From NCBI GenBank assembly GCA_900551745.1, contig URXA01000025.1, forward strand, positions 1 through 11,676: a DNA stretch of 11,676 nt. Direction: 5' to 3'. The notes under the pieces were generated by a model, which was not told the origin of the DNA, ran no database searches, and saw only the letters and a program-made list of their open reading frames with translations. Positions 1-7,110 of this stretch are shown here, in pieces (position 1 is the first letter of the stretch; each line of letters opens with the position of its first letter). Made by a program: the position numbers and the translations under genes. The stretch comes from an uncultured Phascolarctobacterium sp. GTDB lineage: Bacteria > Bacillota > Negativicutes > Acidaminococcales > Acidaminococcaceae.

Positions 1-753
1 AATGAAAAGGAACTGGTATTTCTTATTTTTGCATGTTTAAGTTTTAATATTATTGCAGCCTATTTGTTAGGCACTACCAAAGGACTTTATTTATCGGCAG
101 CTTTTGTAATTGCTTTTAGTGTGTATATTTTCTATGACATTGTATTAATGGGAAAATTGGAAACTGATTCATATATGAATTTTTTAGTGCTGATGTGTTT
201 TCCTGTGGGCAGCTTTTTAGGAGGGGAATTATCGGCAGTAGTAGAGAAAAATATGCTCAAAATAGCTAATGTTTCTGAACTGGAAAAGTTAGTTACTCTT
301 GATGGCAGCACGGGCTTTTATAATCAGCAGGGTTTTTTCATACAATTAGAGGAAGAAATTGGCCGTGCTAAACGTTATGGTACGAGTTTTTCTCTGCTTC
401 TATTTCAGATAAGCAATTTACAGCAGCTGGAGTCTATTTATAATAAGCAAGATATTATGTTTATCAAAAAAACTGTGGCTGATATTGTTGCAAGTAAATT
501 ACGTTTTACTGATTGTAAAGGAATTTTAGATGATAGCAGTATCGGTGTAATTCTACCTCAGACAGAGAGTGATGGACTGGATATTGTTGTAGGGAAAATA
601 GACGCCGCTATCGGGATGATACCGGTAAAGCTGAATAATGCTAAACGTATGGTACGTGTAAGGGCTTTATTGGGATGTGCTACATTGGAGACGGATGATT
701 CAGATTATAGAAAATTATATTTACGAGCGAAAGAAGATTTACTTAATGGCTGA
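1..753 (+). CDS. Membrane-anchored degenerate GGDEF protein, YdaK/PssE-like c-di-GMP receptor candidate (5' partial)
   Basis: The reading frame is open from base 1, so the start lies upstream; 250 residues are visible. Three hydrophobic segments (about residues 4-24, 29-51, 58-80) precede a GGDEF-type fold (about 97-245). The domain opens with a recognisable D-x-x-T-G-x-Y-N stretch (from D101), but the catalytic features are gone. The GGDEF signature reads DDSSI (177-181), the two metal-site Asp positions are Q136 and S138, and the substrate-contacting Asn/Asp positions are E144 and S145. The inhibitory-site motif RxxD survives as R168-F-T-D171, with the usual spacing to the signature. From family knowledge, this pattern (dead cyclase, intact I-site) marks c-di-GMP receptors such as B. 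subtilis YdaK and Listeria PssE. The inferred role is to bind c-di-GMP and activate the exopolysaccharide synthase at the inner membrane. Its last 8 bases overlap the next gene, so translation is probably coupled. Confidence 0.85.
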   Translation, partial: NEKELVFLIFACLSFNIIAAYLLGTTKGLYLSAAFVIAFSVYIFYDIVLMGKLETDSYMNFLVLMCFPVGSFLGGELSAVVEKNMLKIANVSELEKLVTLDGSTGFYNQQGFFIQLEEEIGRAKRYGTSFSLLLFQISNLQQLESIYNKQDIMFIKKTVADIVASKLRFTDCKGILDDSSIGVILPQTESDGLDIVVGKIDAAIGMIPVKLNNAKRMVRVRALLGCATLETDDSDYRKLYLRAKEDLLNG

Positions 754-2359
754 TAGAATTCGTTTGATCAAAAAAATAGTATTAGTATTTTTACTGTTTA
801 TTTTGAGTAATGAAACATGTTTGGCACAGACCTTCAGCAGAAATTTTCTGCTTTATGATCTGCCGCTGCGGTATGGAGGGACTTTTCCTCTGATCACTTC
901 GCTGGCAGAGCATTTGGGACATTTTGAAGATAATTATGTGCTTTTAGCTGTTGATGAATGGAAGCCCGGAATGATGCAAGGTGCAGATACTGTAGTTTAT
1001 GCAGGGTTGCAGAAGCAAAAGCTGCCGCTGGGACTATTGGAAGAAATTGCATCGGCTGATCAAGTTTTATGGTTTGAAGATAATATTGAACAGTTGGCAG
1101 AAATAAAAGGATGGCGTGATTTTAGAGCGCTGGGAAAGAGAAACGATTGGACTTATATAAATTTTAAAGAACGGACTTTTTATGATTGGATGGGTGTGGA
1201 GTATACTGAGCCAGGGAGAAACGTAAATATTATAGCTACTGCCAAAACGTTTATTGATGAAGTACCAGTAATTTGGCAGCGTGAAAATATTTACTATTCA
1301 GGAATGTTGGAATTTAATGAACAATTTGATGATTATATGGGATATTTATTGCATCAGGTGTTTAAGCAGCATATGGACGATCAGCGTCCAAGAGCATTTT
1401 TAAGGGTGGAAGATGTTAGCCCCATAGTTGACCCTAAAGCGGTAAAAGCTGTTATAGAGAAAATAGAAAAATATAATATTCCCTTTGCTATAGGTGTAGT
1501 ACCTGTTGGAATTATAGATGGTGAAAAACATTATTTGCACGAACAGGAAGAGTTAGTGGCAGTACTTCAGGATGCACAAAAGCATGGAGTAAGTATTGTT
1601 ATGCATGGCTATACCCATCAAAATGAATTTTCGCCGACTACTGGAGAGGGTTATGAATTTTGGAATGCCAGAGATGATAAGCCGATGGAAGATGAGGAAC
1701 GATTTACTGTTCCGCGTATAGAAGCAGGAATTTCGGAATTGCTGCGCTGCGGATTGATCCCTTTGGCTTTTGAAGCTCCACATTATGCTGCAAGTAAAAA
1801 AACGTATGAGATCTTGAGTCGGTATTTTAACATTTATTCAGGACAGTTACAGATTTCCGATGATACAGACAGCGTTACTATGACTTTACCGTATATGACC
1901 CGGTCAAAATATCTGCATGGAATGTTGGTTATTCCTGAGAATATGGGATTTTATGATGGTGGTGAATTTGTCATAGAAGAAATGCTGAATAAAAGTGCAT
2001 CTCTTAAAACCATACCGGGTTCTGTCGCTTGTTTTTTCTATCACGGTTATTTAAAATCTGACAAAGTTGGTCCTATTATTGAAGGGCTGCAAAAACAGGG
2101 ATATGAATTTTTAGATTTGAAATATCTGCCGGTAAAAGTGCAGGCTCCGGGGATTGTTATTACTGCAGAAGATGGTGTTGTAAATACTATGGTTACTGAT
2201 GTGGTGAAGCAGTCATGGAAAAACACGTCTGTCGAGCGATATTTCAAGATCAATAAGATTGTCAGCATTCAGGCGGCAGTTTTAGTAGTAATTCTAATTG
2301 CATTTGTATATATAATTTTCAAATTAAAGAGTAATACTAAAAATCATTATGAAAAATGA
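746..2359 (+). CDS. DUF2334 polysaccharide deacetylase-like protein, YdaL-like, secreted and membrane-anchored
   Basis: A 537-residue protein. I place the start at ATG 746, not further upstream, because it gives a clean signal peptide: basic MADRIRLIKK, a hydrophobic core, and likely cleavage after C-L-A near residue 27. It also overlaps the previous stop by only 8 bases, and an AAAGAAG sequence sits at 731-737. The DUF2334 part (about 215-440) belongs to the NodB/CE4-like deacetylase superfamily. R220-V-E-D223 and H287-G-Y-T-H291 supply the expected Asp and HxxxH metal ligands, followed by E343-A-P-H346 and H433 in a FFYHGY stretch. A C-terminal helix (about 508-528) and a basic tail should anchor it in the inner membrane with the enzyme domain in the periplasm. 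By synteny with B. subtilis YdaL it probably modifies, for example de-N-acetylates, the polymer made by this locus. Substrate and activity are not shown by the sequence. Confidence 0.85.
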   Translation: MADRIRLIKKIVLVFLLFILSNETCLAQTFSRNFLLYDLPLRYGGTFPLITSLAEHLGHFEDNYVLLAVDEWKPGMMQGADTVVYAGLQKQKLPLGLLEEIASADQVLWFEDNIEQLAEIKGWRDFRALGKRNDWTYINFKERTFYDWMGVEYTEPGRNVNIIATAKTFIDEVPVIWQRENIYYSGMLEFNEQFDDYMGYLLHQVFKQHMDDQRPRAFLRVEDVSPIVDPKAVKAVIEKIEKYNIPFAIGVVPVGIIDGEKHYLHEQEELVAVLQDAQKHGVSIVMHGYTHQNEFSPTTGEGYEFWNARDDKPMEDEERFTVPRIEAGISELLRCGLIPLAFEAPHYAASKKTYEILSRYFNIYSGQLQISDDTDSVTMTLPYMTRSKYLHGMLVIPENMGFYDGGEFVIEEMLNKSASLKTIPGSVACFFYHGYLKSDKVGPIIEGLQKQGYEFLDLKYLPVKVQAPGIVITAEDGVVNTMVTDVVKQSWKNTSVERYFKINKIVSIQAAVLVVILIAFVYIIFKLKSNTKNHYEK

Positions 2360-4430
2360 TAAATTTAAGGATGTGTTGAAAGTTATGCTCAAGAGAGTAT
2401 GTTTGTTGATAGTGATGGTATGGTCGCTGGGAATGATGTTTTCAGCAGAAGCGTCGCCGCTGGAATTTGGACCTAAGCCTGTTATTCAAGGGAAGGAATA
2501 TAGTATAAGTTTATTTATGGATGATAAGGTTTTGCACAACCCTAACGCTGCGCTGACAGGATTTTTTGAGATTAAACCTGGGATGAAACTCTCTGTAGCA
2601 CCTGTATTGGATTTATGGTATTCGTATTCACCAACCATTCTGCCTGATATTTCTACAATGACTGTTTCGGTAAATGGAATTCCAGCAGAAAGCCGCCGGC
2701 TTGTTCCTGATGGTGCATTTAGGAGTAATTGGCAAGTGGCGCTGCCGCTGACAAGTTTAAGAGAGGGAATCAACGAGGTCACGATCAGTGTTTTGCATAG
2801 ATCGATTGATGGACTTTGCAAAGATATTGATAATGATGCCAATTGGTTTATTATACGTCCGGAAACAACGATAAAATTTAAAGTTGACGCTATGAATTAT
2901 AATTTGGCTAACTTTCCTAATCCTTTTATCGATGAATATTTTGGTGCCCGTAATAATGTTATTTTCTCTCTTGCCGATATTAATGATGATAATATTATTT
3001 CTATGCTGCAGCTGTCAGAGGTTATGGGACGTATGTCCGGTTATGGTGCGCCTGTAGTTTGGGCAGCAAGTTTGGGTCAGCCTGCTGCAGCTGGTGCTGC
3101 AAACGTTATAAAGTTAGGCGTGTATATGGATGCCGATGCAAATTTCAGTGGTGATACTGCCTTTTTAAAATTACAGCCTTCTTTAAACGGTAATTATGAT
3201 TTAACTGTAGGAGGTAATAATGAGCAAGGAGTTAAACTGGCTGTTAATGCTTTGCGCAACAATAAATTTATTAAAACCTTAAGTGGCAGCGAAACACATT
3301 TTGCTTTGCCGGTACAGGAGCAAAAATTTTCCGGTAAGAAAGGATTGAATAAAGAAGGCGTCTATACGCTTAGTGATATTGGTTATGACGATGATATTTT
3401 GGCAGCAGGTGCCTTTCACCAGGAAGCGGAAATATTTGTTCCTAAGCCATCTAATTATGATGTTGAAGAAGGTTCTTATATTGAATTACGCTTTAGACAT
3501 GCTAAAATTCTTGATAGCAAGAAATCGGCTGTAACTGTTTATGTTAATGATATTCCTGTAAGATCAGAAGTACTGACTGCTGAAAATGCCGATGGTGGTA
3601 CTTTAAAAGCTGAGTTACCTGTTTTAACGGTTAATCAGCAAGGGTGGCGGATAAGATTTGCATTTTATCATGATCTTGGTATAATAGACTGTTCTAAAAG
3701 ATATGATGATGTGGCCTGGTCTGTAATCGAGAAGGAAACCAGTATTTATTTGGCTGTCAGTAACCGGCCCAGGCAGGAAAGCTTAGCGGATTTTCCTGGG
3801 CATTTCAGTACTGACAAAAATGGTGAGATCGTGCTGACAATGTGGCTGAGCCAAGCACCTGATAATGATGAACTGACAGCTGCTGCACAAATAGCTTACT
3901 GGATCGGTCAAAATAATACAGGGAATATTGTCTGGAAGGTACAGTTGGGGCCGCAGGCAACCATTAATAATGAAAGTGGTACTGTAATCATCACTGGTAA
4001 AAATAGGGCTTTAGCAGAAAAGAAAGCAATCAGTGCAAGTTTACCTGTAGTTGTTAATCCAGATGGTACGATAAAAACCAGTAAGTGGTTGAGTATTGCT
4101 GCTGAGGCAGTAAATGAAAAGAATATTTTTCAGGTTGGGCATCGAGGAGATAACACGATCTATTCTTTCACTTATACTAATATCGAGAATATGAAAAGTT
4201 TTATGCGTTTGGCTTTTATAAATGGAACGAATCTTAATGGGCAGGTGGCTTTAATAGATACTAATGGACAAACTCTGACTTTTGCTGAAGAAGTTAAAAA
4301 TCAGGATTTTGGTTTTAGTAAAATTTTAAAAAATTTTACCGGCAATCGCTTTGGAAATTATCTTGCAGTTATTGCTGTAGTTATTTGCGGTACTTTAGCA
4401 ATGATGTTGTATTCTAAACGCCGTAAATAA
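2349..4430 (+). CDS. BcsB-family periplasmic subunit of an exopolysaccharide synthase (YdaN-like)
   Basis: A 693-residue protein with a signal peptide (hydrophobic core about 17-32, likely cleavage at A-E-A35/S36) and a C-terminal transmembrane helix (about 671-689) followed by SKRRK. Between them are two repeats of the BcsB pattern. Each has a beta-rich module with a V-x-V-N turn (N109, N400), a later hydrophobic strand (around N142 in the first), and an acidic Cys-containing segment leading to W-F/S-I-I/E (CKDIDNDANW; IIDCSKRYDDVAW). In cellulose synthase, BcsB is tail-anchored beside BcsA and guides the emerging glucan through the periplasm; despite its database name, BcsA's PilZ domain, not BcsB, binds c-di-GMP. 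The partner glycosyltransferase is not in this window. The gene overlaps the preceding one by 11 bases. ATG 2385 (M13), preceded by AAGGA at 2367-2371, is an alternative start that would shorten the long N-region of the signal peptide. The polymer need not be cellulose. Confidence 0.85.
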   Translation: MKNDKFKDVLKVMLKRVCLLIVMVWSLGMMFSAEASPLEFGPKPVIQGKEYSISLFMDDKVLHNPNAALTGFFEIKPGMKLSVAPVLDLWYSYSPTILPDISTMTVSVNGIPAESRRLVPDGAFRSNWQVALPLTSLREGINEVTISVLHRSIDGLCKDIDNDANWFIIRPETTIKFKVDAMNYNLANFPNPFIDEYFGARNNVIFSLADINDDNIISMLQLSEVMGRMSGYGAPVVWAASLGQPAAAGAANVIKLGVYMDADANFSGDTAFLKLQPSLNGNYDLTVGGNNEQGVKLAVNALRNNKFIKTLSGSETHFALPVQEQKFSGKKGLNKEGVYTLSDIGYDDDILAAGAFHQEAEIFVPKPSNYDVEEGSYIELRFRHAKILDSKKSAVTVYVNDIPVRSEVLTAENADGGTLKAELPVLTVNQQGWRIRFAFYHDLGIIDCSKRYDDVAWSVIEKETSIYLAVSNRPRQESLADFPGHFSTDKNGEIVLTMWLSQAPDNDELTAAAQIAYWIGQNNTGNIVWKVQLGPQATINNESGTVIITGKNRALAEKKAISASLPVVVNPDGTIKTSKWLSIAAEAVNEKNIFQVGHRGDNTIYSFTYTNIENMKSFMRLAFINGTNLNGQVALIDTNGQTLTFAEEVKNQDFGFSKILKNFTGNRFGNYLAVIAVVICGTLAMMLYSKRRK

Positions 4431-4455
4431 AAGCCGATGAAAGGATAGAAGGAAG

Positions 4456-6201
4456 ATGCAGGAAAAATTCATAACAATGTGTTCTATTATTTGCATGCTA
4501 GTTCCTTCAGTGGTCAATGCAAGTGCGATTACAGTGCCGCCGGATATAAAAGATGTTGCTGATAGCGTTGCTGAATTGTCGAAAGCCGCAGAGTATAAGA
4601 AACGCTTTGCGCAGGAACAGAATGACGCTGCGTTGAATAAACAGCAGCTGGAAACAGAAATGGCTGATTCGTGGTCGTTTGTGGTAAGTTTGCTGGAACA
4701 TGCAGAAAAAAACAGAATTTTGTTGAGTTCCCATAAGGAACTTTTGCAGCATATGCAGCAGAATAACAGTTCCTATGAATTAAATATTCAAAAGCTTGAA
4801 GAAAAGAGTAAAAATGCCTGGGCAGAAGCAGCAGCGGCTGTCGATTATGCCGAAACACTTGATGATACGCAGATAGAAGACAGTTTGGGTGGGGAGCAGG
4901 TCAGCGCTGCTTATTTATATGCCAGTAGACTACAATATCAGGCCGAAAGTATTGATAATGAACTTGAGAAAGTTTTGCGCGAATATGAGATCAATCAGAA
5001 TAAAACAGATTTGCTGGTGGAAGCAAGAGATGCTGCTGCAGAAGAACTTGGTGAACAGGAAAATGAATTGGCCGAGGCAATGTACAATGCAGGACGTTAT
5101 GTGGATTATGCATCGGAAAGCAGGACTTATTATGAAAGTTTGTTAAAAGAAAAAGAGAATCCTTATCATGATATTTCTGGATTGATGAGAAATAATTTTT
5201 ATAGTTGGTACGGAAATGGCTGGAGCGGCAGTCAGTTTGTTCAACCATATTATTTTGGCTATGCTAATAAAAATACCTATTGGGGTCTTAATTTCAATTA
5301 TGTGAGCTCAAAAAATAAAACACCTGGTCAAGAAGGAGAAATAAATACTTTTACAGATACACTGTTATATTTTTCGACGCACAATAATAAAGACAAATAT
5401 ATAGTTGATTATAATTTGGGGATTAATATTCCCACGGGGAAAACAGAGTTATCACGCTATGAGCGCAATGCCAGAATGGATGAAGATCTTGTAAGATTTG
5501 CTGAGTTCGGCGAAGGCTGGAACTTTACACCTGGGATAGCGGTCACGCGTAAAATAGGGGGGGACAAAGATCTGCTGACAGCGGGAACCAGCTATTCATT
5601 CAGAGGCGCTTATGATCCTACTAGTGATATAGAAGATGATAAGCTTGATCCGGGTAATGAATGGCAAAAATACGTACGTTGGCAGCATGTTGAAGAAAAA
5701 TGGCAATTCGCAGGAGAAGTTCTGCATACAAGTTCTGCGAAAAGTAAAATTGCAGATGGCACTGCCTTTGACACAGGAGCAGTTTGGGAAACGCATCTGA
5801 CCTATAATCGTGAGTTGGCGAAAGATCAGGAGCTGATGCTGTATTATTGGTATTATCATGAAAACAATGAAATTATTTTGAATAAAAGGGTAGAGGAATC
5901 TCCTGTGCATTATTTTGGTACAGAATGGAAAAAACACTTATCGAAAAAAACTGATTTACGTTTAAGCGCAGACGTCATGTTTGCTGACGGCATCAGATAC
6001 AGTTCTCTTACGGATTCATATGTAGATGACAGACGGAAAGTTACTTTTGGCGTTGGCTGTGATCTCAAAATGGATGAAAGAAATAAATTATCCTTGGAAG
6101 TACAGCATTTTTCCATGCGGGACGGGAAGAATTCTAATGGCGATACAGCTAAAAGTTATCGGGGAGTTAACTTTCTGACAAGCTTCTATCATAAATTTTA
6201 G
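4456..6201 (+). CDS. Outer-membrane beta-barrel protein with an N-terminal coiled-coil periplasmic domain, candidate exopolysaccharide exporter
   Basis: A 581-residue protein, 25 bases after the BcsB-like gene, with a purine-rich GAAGGAAG directly before ATG 4456. A signal peptide (cleavage near V-N-A-S-A24) is followed by a long Glu/Lys/Ala/Gln-rich helical region (about 30-233), broken near G147-G148, suggesting two helical arms. From about residue 240 the sequence alternates aromatic/hydrophobic and polar residues in strand-sized blocks separated by charged turns. I can pick out about a dozen or more strands. I323-N-I-P-T-G-K resembles the conserved turn of the MetA/phenol-degradation family of barrels. 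It ends in Y-H-K-F, the C-terminal aromatic typical of BAM-inserted proteins. By context it is the outer-membrane step of the EPS pathway, analogous to BcsC or PgaA but with coiled coil instead of TPRs. An alternative is a structural porin: Negativicutes OmpM also combines coiled coil and barrel, but carries an SLH domain that I do not see here. Confidence 0.75.
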   Translation: MQEKFITMCSIICMLVPSVVNASAITVPPDIKDVADSVAELSKAAEYKKRFAQEQNDAALNKQQLETEMADSWSFVVSLLEHAEKNRILLSSHKELLQHMQQNNSSYELNIQKLEEKSKNAWAEAAAAVDYAETLDDTQIEDSLGGEQVSAAYLYASRLQYQAESIDNELEKVLREYEINQNKTDLLVEARDAAAEELGEQENELAEAMYNAGRYVDYASESRTYYESLLKEKENPYHDISGLMRNNFYSWYGNGWSGSQFVQPYYFGYANKNTYWGLNFNYVSSKNKTPGQEGEINTFTDTLLYFSTHNNKDKYIVDYNLGINIPTGKTELSRYERNARMDEDLVRFAEFGEGWNFTPGIAVTRKIGGDKDLLTAGTSYSFRGAYDPTSDIEDDKLDPGNEWQKYVRWQHVEEKWQFAGEVLHTSSAKSKIADGTAFDTGAVWETHLTYNRELAKDQELMLYYWYYHENNEIILNKRVEESPVHYFGTEWKKHLSKKTDLRLSADVMFADGIRYSSLTDSYVDDRRKVTFGVGCDLKMDERNKLSLEVQHFSMRDGKNSNGDTAKSYRGVNFLTSFYHKF

Positions 6202-6216
6202 GAAGGACCTCATATT

Positions 6217-6762
6217 ATGGTAAAAAGCAAAAATTTATCAGCATATTTTCTGATATTCGTGTTTAGTATATTTTCATCTGGGACTATTTATGCACAGGAA
6301 GATACCAGGAGTGAAATATATGCAGATGAGTATATGCGGTTTTTACTACCGCAAAATTTTAAGAGTGAGTTAGATACAGAGAAACCTTTTCAAGTTTGTT
6401 TATCGGATAATATTGGCAGTAGAATTTATTTGGCTGTGGTACAGAAAACAGACAGAAAAACTGCAGAAGAGAATGTAAACGGGGCAGACAATATAATTGC
6501 TGCGGAAAAGAAAATAGCTGATAATGCATCATTAAGCATATCTGATTACGGAAGTAAATTTTTAGGGGCACGAAAACAAAAAATAAATTGGCTGCATATA
6601 AAAAGAACGCAGGCACGAAATGACTGTTTAATGATTTACTTTTGGGAAGAGGGCGGCAAAGGATATCTTTTCTTGCTGGATGGAGAACAGATAAAAATGG
6701 CTGCGATGATAAAAGAATTAGAAGAAAATATAATTTTTTTGAAGGTAAAGAATAAAAAATAA
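6217..6762 (+). CDS. Small secreted (periplasmic or outer-envelope) protein of unknown function
   Basis: A 181-residue protein starting 15 bases after the barrel gene, with a good Shine-Dalgarno (GGAAGGA, 6201-6207) nine bases before the ATG. The N-terminus is a typical signal peptide: basic MVKSK, hydrophobic core to about residue 20, and likely cleavage after I-Y-A26. There is no lipobox and no second membrane helix, so the mature ~155-residue protein should be soluble in the periplasm or exported. It has alternating beta-rich stretches, a central charged helix (about 83-103), a second helix at the C-terminus (about 157-172), and two cysteines (C61, C137) that could pair. I do not recognise the family. 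It is the last gene of the operon, just ahead of the terminator, so it probably serves the same envelope-polysaccharide pathway, perhaps as a partner of the barrel or of BcsB; this is inference from position only. Confidence 0.75.
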   Translation: MVKSKNLSAYFLIFVFSIFSSGTIYAQEDTRSEIYADEYMRFLLPQNFKSELDTEKPFQVCLSDNIGSRIYLAVVQKTDRKTAEENVNGADNIIAAEKKIADNASLSISDYGSKFLGARKQKINWLHIKRTQARNDCLMIYFWEEGGKGYLFLLDGEQIKMAAMIKELEENIIFLKVKNKK

Positions 6763-6771
6763 GTTTAATTG

Positions 6772-6806
6772 ACCTCAATTTTAGTAAAATTTGAGGTTTT
6801 TCTTTT
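6772..6806 (+). terminator. Rho-independent terminator of the exopolysaccharide operon
   Basis: It begins ten bases after the stop of the small secreted protein gene. The sequence from 6772 to 6797 folds into an 11-bp hairpin: ACCTCAA pairs with TTGAGGT and TTTT with AAAA, with one bulged T at 6790 and a three-base AGT loop. It is followed by a T-rich tract, TTTTTCTTTT (6797-6806). This separates the polysaccharide operon from the str operon. Confidence 0.85.
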
Positions 6807-7033
6807 ATATTTAAGAGTTGGTAATAACATATAGTTAAAATTGTAAAAAATGATGAAATAATATTTATAAAATATCCTCTGAAAATGGAAATAGATATCT
6901 AAAAACATTACAAAAATAAGTTTTTTTGTGTAAAACATATTACAAAGTTACGTAAAAGAAACACTAGGCTACGTGTAATATAAAAAACTCGGTTTGATGC
7001 GGGTTTGTGCTTATAAAAAATCTGTAAAAAGTA
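6807..7033. other. AT-rich gene-free spacer between the EPS and str operons
   Basis: I see no credible coding frame on either strand in this stretch: possible starts meet stops quickly and no Shine-Dalgarno sequence is present. It is very AT-rich and contains six TGTAA or TTACA pentamers, at 6842, 6907, 6928, 6939, 6974 and 7023. Nothing resembles a tRNA, a riboswitch or an insertion-sequence end. The promoter of the next operon follows immediately. Confidence 0.6.
6928..6943. promoter_or_regulatory. Possible operator: 16-bp inverted repeat TGTAA-N6-TTACA
   Basis: A perfect 5-bp inverted repeat with a six-base spacer, TGTAAAACATATTACA, sits about 90 bases upstream of the str -35 box. It is the size of a dimeric regulator site and lies among other copies of the same pentamer. 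AT-rich DNA produces such repeats by chance, and no regulator is encoded nearby, so this is only a candidate. Confidence 0.25.
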
Positions 7034-7062
7034 TTGACACGAATAACTCGCAGTGATACAAT
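7034..7062 (+). promoter_or_regulatory. Vegetative sigma-A type promoter of the str operon
   Basis: There is a perfect -35 box TTGACA (7034-7039), a 17-base spacer, and the -10 box TACAAT (7057-7062), one mismatch from TATAAT. An A-rich run just upstream (about 7014-7030) could act as an UP element. Transcription would start near 7069, giving a leader of about 40 bases before the first gene. Such strength suits ribosomal genes. Confidence 0.85.
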
Positions 7063-7096
7063 ATGTGAGTATCTCGGGATAGCTATGCGCTTTTAC

Positions 7097-7104
7097 AAGG
7101 AGGG
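7097..7104 (+). promoter_or_regulatory. Ribosome binding site that decides the start of the L7Ae-like gene
   Basis: The Shine-Dalgarno AAGGAGGG is followed by tandem in-frame start codons, GTG (7108) and ATG (7111). The spacing is three bases to GTG and six to ATG. The latter is nearer the optimum, so ATG 7111 is taken as the start. Confidence 0.75.
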
Positions 7105-7110
7105 TTTGTG

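Noticed and set aside
677..745. An upstream ATG that would extend the DUF2334 protein by 23 residues.
   Set aside because: The extension lies wholly inside the receptor gene, puts a charged stretch before the signal peptide, and is not needed; ATG 746 gives a standard signal sequence.
4889..5146. An 85-codon + strand frame inside the barrel gene.
   Set aside because: It overlaps a well-supported coding frame in another phase, has no ribosome binding site, and its product looks like an out-of-frame translation.
6907..6932. A hairpin formed by TTACAAAA and TTTTGTGTAA in the spacer, possibly a second terminator or a small RNA.
   Set aside because: The stem is almost all A-T with a bulge, there is no T tract after it, and no gene ends here; AT-rich sequence readily forms such pairs.
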